64,000 nt of DNA, from the NCBI RefSeq assembly GCF_026013605.1, contig NZ_JAPDPJ010000011.1, positions 1-64,000 on the forward strand, given 5' to 3'. The notes beneath the pieces are model-generated. The model was not told the origin of the DNA. It saw nothing but the letters and a program-made list of their open reading frames with translations, and made no database searches. This document shows positions 57,697-64,000 of this stretch, piece by piece. The DNA comes from Plebeiibacterium sediminum. Its GTDB lineage: Bacteria; Bacteroidota; Bacteroidia; Bacteroidales; Marinilabiliaceae. How positions within the stretch are numbered: the first letter of the stretch is position 1; each line of letters begins with the position of its first letter. The position numbers and the translations under genes were made by a program.

Positions 57697-58824
57697 ATGA
57701 ATTCACTAAGTACAAATGCATCAGTTAGTTTGGGTTCTAATGTTATTTACGAGGAGGTTGGTGCTCATTTAAATATATCTTTAGATCCGGATAAAAAACA
57801 ATTGTTAAAAAATCTGGATATCTCCGAATATGAATATATCTCTAGGCATCTCATTCCCGAACGTGCAAGCACTAAAGTTAAGCAAGTGAATAATGCATCT
57901 GAACTTAACATTAGTGAATTTAGCAAATCAACAAGTTTGATAAACCTTAGCCTTATAAATAAATCCCGTTATATTAATCAATTTTTAATACAAGTAAATA
58001 AATGCTTACCTGATGCAGGCATTTTTATTGGTTGCTTAGAAACTGTTGAACAAAAATATCAGAATACTCTTGGTAAAAAACGTAGCATTTTCAATTTATT
58101 GTATTGGTTATATTGTTTTATAGTACATCGAGTGTTTCCTAAAATGCTATATATACAAAAATTATATTTCTTCTTAACACAAGGAAAATTTCGTTGGATT
58201 TCTCAAGCCGAAATTTTAGGGAGGCTGGTTAGTTGTGGGTTTGAAATCATTGAATTTAGTGTCGTAAATAATAAATTTTATTTCGTGGTAATGAAAGTCA
58301 GCGAACCTGATTCCAGTAAAAAACCGTCTTTTATGCCATTTTTTCCCATGAACAGAGTAGGTAAAAATGGTAAAATGATTAAAGTATATAAATTGAGAAC
58401 CATGCATCCTTATTCTGAATACTTACAGAGTTTTGTTGTTAAACTCAATGGTTATAATGAATATGGAAAACCTGCAGATGATTTTAGATTAGCTATTTGG
58501 GGTAAATTTTATCGAAAATATTGGCTGGATGAACTACCTCAGTTTATTAATGTTTTTAAAGGTGAATTAGGATTGGTTGGTGTAAGACCTTTAAGCATGA
58601 CCAGATTTAAAGAATTGCCTGAGGATGTTCAAAAAATGAGAATCAAATTTAAACCCGGATGTATTCCTCCTTATGTTTCTCTTAATATGCCTGATGAAAA
58701 TGGAAATATTGAAGCTGAACGAATTTATATGAAAGAAAGACTTGAAAATGGTTTTACAACTGACATTAAATACTTTTTCCTAGCTTTATTCAATATTCTT
58801 TCTGGAAAAATAAAGAGTTCTTAA
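57697..58824 (+). CDS. Sugar transferase (PglC/WcaJ-like domain) with an unusual N-terminal half
   Basis: This 375-residue protein (ATG at 57697; the frame opens with a TTG at 57667) has the bacterial sugar-transferase domain in its last 160 residues: NRVGKNGKMIKVYKLRTM, a DD-x-R motif, WLDELPQFINVFKGELGLVGVRP. This domain moves a phosphosugar to a lipid carrier. The membrane hairpin that normally precedes it is replaced by about 200 residues. They include 'LPDAGIFIGCLETVEQK', which hints at a degenerate methyltransferase, and a hydrophobic stretch near 128-160. A terminator-like hairpin follows. Confidence 0.8.
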   Translation: MNSLSTNASVSLGSNVIYEEVGAHLNISLDPDKKQLLKNLDISEYEYISRHLIPERASTKVKQVNNASELNISEFSKSTSLINLSLINKSRYINQFLIQVNKCLPDAGIFIGCLETVEQKYQNTLGKKRSIFNLLYWLYCFIVHRVFPKMLYIQKLYFFLTQGKFRWISQAEILGRLVSCGFEIIEFSVVNNKFYFVVMKVSEPDSSKKPSFMPFFPMNRVGKNGKMIKVYKLRTMHPYSEYLQSFVVKLNGYNEYGKPADDFRLAIWGKFYRKYWLDELPQFINVFKGELGLVGVRPLSMTRFKELPEDVQKMRIKFKPGCIPPYVSLNMPDENGNIEAERIYMKERLENGFTTDIKYFFLALFNILSGKIKSS

Positions 58825-58836
58825 TAAGAACTTTTT
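58816..58836 (+). terminator. Terminator-like hairpin after the sugar transferase
   Basis: AGTTCTT (58816-58822) pairs with AAGAACT (58826-58832) around AAT and is followed by TTTTT. It overlaps the stop codon of the sugar transferase gene. The stem is short. Confidence 0.6.
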
Positions 58837-59072
58837 AGTGTATTAATATACTACTTCAAGACCAACCTCATAGGTGTTAACTACAATAAAACATTAAATT
58901 TTACACACAACACTATTTGTGAAAAATAATTAACAGCACCTTACAAATTACACAAGTACTACTATACTCGAATTATTCAAACATTACAAACTTTAAAGTA
59001 CTAGGAGTAAAATATAGGTTGAATATCGACTTTTAAAACTCTACATTCATAATCTTTACTCAAATAAAACTA

Positions 59073-60590
59073 ATGAAATATAAATATCTACATGAACCAT
59101 TCTTAGATTCTGCTAAATTATACAGAAATAAAATCGCTATAATTAACGATGACAAACAAATAAGTTATCAACAACTAAATACCTATTCAAAAATATTAGC
59201 AAATATATTACTCTCTTTTGCTACAAACAAAACAAAGATTGTTGCTGTATGTTTAGATAAAGGTTGGGAACAAATTGTAAGCGTGTTAGCCATTTTAAAA
59301 GCAGGGTTTACTTATCTTCCAATATCACCTGAATATCCATTAAATAGGATCTCCAAAATTATAGAACAGGCAAATATTGATATTATAATTTCTGTAAATG
59401 ATTTTAAAAATCTTTTTTCTAATGAAATATATTTTATTGATTTCAACAAAATAAATTTAATAGCTACTGAAAATAAAGAATTAACTGTTATTAATAAGGA
59501 AGAATTAGCTTATATTATTTGCACATCTGGTACAACAGATATCCCCAAAGGTGTAATGATTGAGCATAAGGCTGCTCTAAATACAATTCTCGACATAAAT
59601 AAAAGGTTTAAAATTAATAATAAAGATACAATCCTATCTTTATCTGAATTAAACTTCGACTTAAGCGTTTTTGATATCTTTGGTGGATTAGCAGCTGGAG
59701 CCACTATTGTCATTCCAAGAAAATCTAGCAAACGATTTTCCTTGCATTGGTATAACCTTATTATTAAACACAACATAACAATATGGAATTCTGTTCCTTC
59801 ATTCATGTTGTTATTTATGGAATGTGCAAAAAAATTTAATCATTCTATCCCAATTCGATTAGTCATGATGAGTGGTGACTGGATTCCTATAGATTTACCA
59901 TCTAGAATAAAAGAACAAATTCCTAATGCAATTATTGTAAGTCTAGGAGGAGCTACCGAGGCTTCAATATGGTCCATTTTTTATATAATTAATAAAATTG
60001 AAGAAAATTGGAATAGCATACCTTATGGAAAAGCTTTGACAAATCAGGAAATGTATGTACTCAATGACAACCTGGAAGAATGTGAAATAAACGAAACTGG
60101 TGAAATATGTATTTCTGGTTTAGGCTTAGCTAAAGGCTATATCAATAACACAGAGCTAACTGAAAAAGCTTTTATTGTTCACCCTACATCGAATAAACGT
60201 ATTTATAAGACAGGGGATTTAGGTAGATATATGCAAGATGGAAATATTGAGATATTGGGTAGAAAAGATCTTCAAGTCAAAGTTAATGGCTATAGAATAG
60301 AATTAAAAGAGATAGAATATATTTTAAACCAACACCCTTACATTTTTCTTACTATTGTTAATATCTGGAGTAAAAATTTATTATCTCAAAAACACCTAAT
60401 ATGCTACATAAAAATGAATCAGGGATATATATTATCAGTCAAAGATATTAAAAAATACTTAAAGACTAAGCTACCTGAATACATGATCCCTAATTTTTAT
60501 TGTTTTATTGATGAAATACCATTAACTACCAATGGAAAAGTAGATAGAAGTGCTTTTTCAATTCCTGACATACTATTATGTGTTAAATAG
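59073..60590 (+). CDS. Stand-alone NRPS-type adenylation domain
   Basis: This 505-residue amino-acid-activating domain stands alone. Core motifs are visible: A3 TSGTTDIPKGVMI, A4 LNFDLSVFDIF, A5 GGATEASIWS, A7 YKTGDLGRY, A8 GRKDLQVKVNGYRIEL and A10 TTNGKVDR. No condensation, carrier or thioesterase domain is attached. The specificity residues cannot be read with certainty, but the GGATEASIWS type is common in siderophore-like synthetases. It presumably loads the ACP at 52399 or another carrier. The gene is notably AT-rich. Confidence 0.88.
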   Translation: MKYKYLHEPFLDSAKLYRNKIAIINDDKQISYQQLNTYSKILANILLSFATNKTKIVAVCLDKGWEQIVSVLAILKAGFTYLPISPEYPLNRISKIIEQANIDIIISVNDFKNLFSNEIYFIDFNKINLIATENKELTVINKEELAYIICTSGTTDIPKGVMIEHKAALNTILDINKRFKINNKDTILSLSELNFDLSVFDIFGGLAAGATIVIPRKSSKRFSLHWYNLIIKHNITIWNSVPSFMLLFMECAKKFNHSIPIRLVMMSGDWIPIDLPSRIKEQIPNAIIVSLGGATEASIWSIFYIINKIEENWNSIPYGKALTNQEMYVLNDNLEECEINETGEICISGLGLAKGYINNTELTEKAFIVHPTSNKRIYKTGDLGRYMQDGNIEILGRKDLQVKVNGYRIELKEIEYILNQHPYIFLTIVNIWSKNLLSQKHLICYIKMNQGYILSVKDIKKYLKTKLPEYMIPNFYCFIDEIPLTTNGKVDRSAFSIPDILLCVK

Positions 60591-61163
60591 AAAATCAGGG
60601 CTACAAATTTAGATACATATACAAAACAAATTTAAATGAGATTAAGAATATGAGTTAATTCTCAATAAATATAAAAAACAATTAAATTACCTTTTGATGA
60701 AAACCTCTTTAAAAAATTTTATATTTCTTTATTTTATTACTGCTAGACCTATTTTATATTTGTAAATATGCATTAAAAAAATACTAATAGGGAATATAAA
60801 TTTTACCATCCCAGCATTAACTAAATAAGTGTTATTTTTAAGTAGAACATAAGCAATATATTTTTCGACTAAAAAACTGAATCAAATCAATCTTGTCAAA
60901 AAATCACTATTACTATTTTTTACCTCTGACAAACAATTAAATACAATAAAAACCCTATACATGTAATTGCATTTTATTTCATTTGTCACTACCTTTGGCA
61001 TTAGTTTGCATATTATCATTTTTATTTCTAGAACTTAAAATTGTCAAATAACTAAGTTTATTATCATAGATAATTTAACATGTAATACTTGACAATTCTC
61101 TCAACTTTTATGGTGACTAATATATAGTTAGTGTATTTTTTTAATCATCAAAAGTTTTTATTA
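60591..61163. other. 0.57-kb AT-rich gap before the lyase gene
   Basis: No gene is supported. The composition is very AT-rich. I see no clear promoter or terminator. It separates the biosynthetic cluster from the secreted lyase gene. Confidence 0.55.
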
Positions 61164-64000
61164 ATGGTAAAAATTAAACAACTCATTTTTTTTGTGTATT
61201 TCATCCCAATTTTACTTGCTTTTTTATCAGGTGAAGTTAATGCACAAAAAATATTTCCAGGGGCAATGGGTTTTGGATCAGATTCCAGAGGGGCATATAG
61301 CGGTAGTTCAACACCGACTATATTATATGTAGACGTACTAGATGCAGGTTCTGTTCAATCTTCAAGCAACTCCGGTTCTTTTGAATGGTGTATTGGCAGA
61401 GATTATCCTAGAATTATTTTATTTAAAGTTGGCGGTGTAATTGATTATTCAAAAACTAGTACACGAAGAATTACCATAAGAAATCCTTATGTGAATATAT
61501 ATGGACAATCAGCTCCATCTCCTGGTGTTACTATTTTTTCATGTGGTATATATGTACAATCACACGATATTCTAATTCAACATTTAAAAATACGATTTGG
61601 TGATTACCCATTACCAAACGGGAACGTTGATATTAGAGATTGTATTGCTGTAACAGATGATGCAGAAAACGTTGTAATTGACCATTGTAGTATATCTTGG
61701 TCTCAAGATGAAATCGTTTCATGTTACGCATCAAATACAACTTTTTCTAACACTTTATTTTATGATCCACTACATTATTCAGCACACGCTGATGAAAGTG
61801 GAGTTCATAATCCAGAAGCTCATGGCTATGGGCCTTTAGTTCCATTATATGAAGGTAGTTTTTCTTTTATTAGAAACTTTTTAGGATGGACCACTTATCG
61901 TAATCCAGCATATGATGCTGTAACTCTAGTACATGCCAATAATTTTATATATACATACTCTTATAGGGCTACTGAAATAAATGGTTCTAAAGGAGGATCC
62001 TGGGCTTGCCTGGTTGGAAATGTTAATTTTCCAACAGAAGGCAGAATTGGAAGTTCCTTAGCTGAACACTCATGCTATTTAACCAGTTATGTTCCTGAGA
62101 ATTCCAGAATATATTTAAATGATAATCTTTGTGTACGAAAACAGGAAGGCCATTCTGATATTGATAATGCATATACAGAAAACTGGTCAAGTACAAAACG
62201 AAGTACTGTTTTAGTAACGAATCCTGCTAGTACAGGTCTTAATTTAAATGATTATGACATACTTCCTTCTTCAGATGTAGAACAATATATATACGATCAA
62301 GTAGGAGCATTTTATTGGGATAGAGATAAATATGATATTGATGCCTTAAACCGACTAAAAAACAGAACTGGTAATTTCACAAATAGTCCAACAGACCTTC
62401 CTGCAAGAGCATATAACATGGACCCATTTTTTGGGTGGAGAACAAAAGATGGTAACATGGAAAACGGCTATAATTTTTCCAGCAATCCGGTTTCATTTTC
62501 AGTTAATGGTACAAACATAAGATTAAATGAAAATTTAACATCAGTAACTGCAGTACTATCTGCCATTAACAATCAATTACCTTCAGGTACAGTAGCAATT
62601 GACCACCCTCATAAAGATTCTCATCACATAATTATACAAACTACTGCAAAAGGAAGCTATGCTACTCTTACTGTTAGTGGAGATGATCTTCGCGTATTTG
62701 GAATCTATCCCGGTACATATTATGGCAGTGATGGCATTGGTTACCCGGATTTTCAGGAAACAAATCATGAAATAAATCTTCCAAATAATCCGCACAATGA
62801 TGATAATGGCAATGGTTACACTAACCTTGAGGACTGGATATTTGATAATAAATGCAATCTAAGTATAGAAAGTCAAATTACAGACTCGGAAAAAGGGACT
62901 AACAACGGATCTATTACATTAGAAGTTTCTGGTGGTACTGAACCATATTCTTTTTTATGGTCCGATAACAACGTAACTGATCAGAATCGGGATAATTTAA
63001 GTGGAGGATCATATTCTGTTACAGTAACAGATGATAATGATTGTCAAATTCAACAAACATTTGAAGTAAATGAGGACAGTATCTACATTGATAATATTGA
63101 TATAAATAATGGAATTATTACAACATATTTTAGTTCTACAGGTTCATGTTCTACTGCAACTATTATTATTGACGACAATTCCGGAAATAATATTTATACC
63201 ACAACGTCAGATGTTCAATCTGGATTTTCAATAAACTTATCTTCGGAATGTACTGATTGTGTTACTGACTCATATAATTTATCAATTACATGTGGAAATC
63301 TTTCTGACAGTGAAATTATAAATTATTCTAAACCTTCGATAGGAAATACTGAGTCTGACCCTTGTATTAACTTTAATTTATCCGGGAGTACTACTAATGA
63401 AGATTACCAACAGAGTAATGGTTCGATTACATTAAATATTAGCGGAGGGACAGAACCATATACCTATAATTGGAATGATGGCAATACAAATAAGGATCGA
63501 ACAAATTTAATGGCAGGAGACTATACCATAACTGTTACAGATAATTCTAATTGCTCCATAAATGATACATTTACAGTAGAAGAAAACTCAATTGATATAA
63601 TATCCTCTAATATTACAGATGGAATTATAACAACAGAGTTTACTGCTTCTGGGGAGTGCTCAAGTGTTTCTTACGCTCTTATTTTTGATGGTAATACTGT
63701 AATTGGTCCAATTTCTGATATTGTAACAGGATTTAGTATTAACATTCCTGATGAATGTCCATCATGTACAAACGGAACATATAACCTCATCTTATCATGT
63801 GGAAATGTGTCTGCACAACAAAGTATCAATTATGCAGTAGCCACTGATCCTTGCAATAATTTTACTATTGATGGTTATATTTCCAATTCAGACTTCGAAC
63901 AGCAAAATGGGACTATTACTTTAGCTATTGAAGGAGGAACTCAACCTTATCGTTACTTATGGAATGATACTTCAACTGAAGAAAACAGAACTAATTTAGA
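61164..64000 (+). CDS. Secreted pectate-lyase-like protein with SprB-type repeats (3' end cut by window)
   Basis: The reading frame is open from the ATG at 61164 to the right edge (945 residues, no stop). It has a signal peptide (cleavage about residue 27, NA-QK). A parallel beta-helix of pectate-lyase type covers about 29-430, with FPGAMGFG, NVIYGQSAP-like and DHCSISWSQDE (173-183). A link ending in NGYTNLEDWI (to 559) follows. Then come repeats starting at C564, C734 and C897: each has an SprB-like part (NGSITL.ISGGTEPY..W...AG.Y..TVTD) and a second cysteine-containing part. Export by the type IX system is likely; the sorting domain would lie outside the window. Confidence 0.86.
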   Translation, partial: MVKIKQLIFFVYFIPILLAFLSGEVNAQKIFPGAMGFGSDSRGAYSGSSTPTILYVDVLDAGSVQSSSNSGSFEWCIGRDYPRIILFKVGGVIDYSKTSTRRITIRNPYVNIYGQSAPSPGVTIFSCGIYVQSHDILIQHLKIRFGDYPLPNGNVDIRDCIAVTDDAENVVIDHCSISWSQDEIVSCYASNTTFSNTLFYDPLHYSAHADESGVHNPEAHGYGPLVPLYEGSFSFIRNFLGWTTYRNPAYDAVTLVHANNFIYTYSYRATEINGSKGGSWACLVGNVNFPTEGRIGSSLAEHSCYLTSYVPENSRIYLNDNLCVRKQEGHSDIDNAYTENWSSTKRSTVLVTNPASTGLNLNDYDILPSSDVEQYIYDQVGAFYWDRDKYDIDALNRLKNRTGNFTNSPTDLPARAYNMDPFFGWRTKDGNMENGYNFSSNPVSFSVNGTNIRLNENLTSVTAVLSAINNQLPSGTVAIDHPHKDSHHIIIQTTAKGSYATLTVSGDDLRVFGIYPGTYYGSDGIGYPDFQETNHEINLPNNPHNDDNGNGYTNLEDWIFDNKCNLSIESQITDSEKGTNNGSITLEVSGGTEPYSFLWSDNNVTDQNRDNLSGGSYSVTVTDDNDCQIQQTFEVNEDSIYIDNIDINNGIITTYFSSTGSCSTATIIIDDNSGNNIYTTTSDVQSGFSINLSSECTDCVTDSYNLSITCGNLSDSEIINYSKPSIGNTESDPCINFNLSGSTTNEDYQQSNGSITLNISGGTEPYTYNWNDGNTNKDRTNLMAGDYTITVTDNSNCSINDTFTVEENSIDIISSNITDGIITTEFTASGECSSVSYALIFDGNTVIGPISDIVTGFSINIPDECPSCTNGTYNLILSCGNVSAQQSINYAVATDPCNNFTIDGYISNSDFEQQNGTITLAIEGGTQPYRYLWNDTSTEENRTNL

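Overview
The window reads as a chromosomal segment of an anaerobic, fermentative member of the Bacteroidota, most likely a marine Bacteroidales/Marinilabiliales-type bacterium. The evidence is the Bacteroidota-only genes (porT, tamL, DUF3467 beside rpoC, SprB repeats), promoters of the TTTG-N19/20-TAnnTTTG type, low G+C, and two sets of [FeFe] hydrogenase genes.

Positions 1-16.6 kb (minus strand) are a hydrogen-metabolism island. Transcribed first (16607 to 13117) is a compact hydrogenase, HydC2-HydB2-HydA2, closed by a hairpin terminator. A sensory block follows: a [2Fe-2S] ferredoxin, an H-cluster-like protein with a PAS domain, and a SpoIIE-type phosphatase. After a 0.4-kb gap comes a long operon: DRTGG protein, RsbW-like kinase, a second H-cluster-like protein, a second DRTGG protein, a PHP-domain protein, a free HATPase, an HndB-like ferredoxin, and a full-length HydB1-HydA1-HydC1 hydrogenase that ends at a terminator. 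HydB1 carries the extra ferredoxin-like modules expected of electron-bifurcating enzymes and HydB2 does not. The maturases HydE, HydF and HydG are not in the window.

Positions 16.8-34 kb are mostly housekeeping: an AlbA_2 protein, a NamZ-like lipoprotein and DUF3467, then, read on the minus strand, rpsU-xerC-hpf, tRNA-Tyr, tRNA-Gly, tRNA-Thr, tuf, tRNA-Trp, secE, nusG, rplKAJL and rpoBC. Several promoters and hairpins can be placed here, including one between rplL and rpoB and a structured leader before tRNA-Tyr.

Positions 34-51.6 kb mix core and accessory genes: a helix-hairpin-helix membrane protein, an NSS transporter, two divergent class II aldolases, tamL, a TrmH-family methyltransferase, an FAD enzyme, a REP-associated transposase broken by one stop codon and flanked by its REP repeats, porT, ubiE, two copies of a 167-bp intergenic repeat, a short-form purL, an SDR enzyme and an unrecognised membrane protein.

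Positions 51.6-60.6 kb (plus strand) are an AT-rich biosynthetic cluster: acyl carrier protein, AsnB-type amidotransferase, NadE-like amide synthase, acyl-AMP ligase, a sugar transferase fused to an unusual N-terminal half, and a lone NRPS-type adenylation domain. The combination partly resembles exosortase-associated exopolysaccharide loci and is the best candidate here for an undescribed pathway. From 61164 to the right edge, and beyond it, runs a secreted pectate-lyase-like protein with alternating SprB-like and cysteine-containing repeats. It is a plausible client of the type IX secretion system to which PorT belongs.
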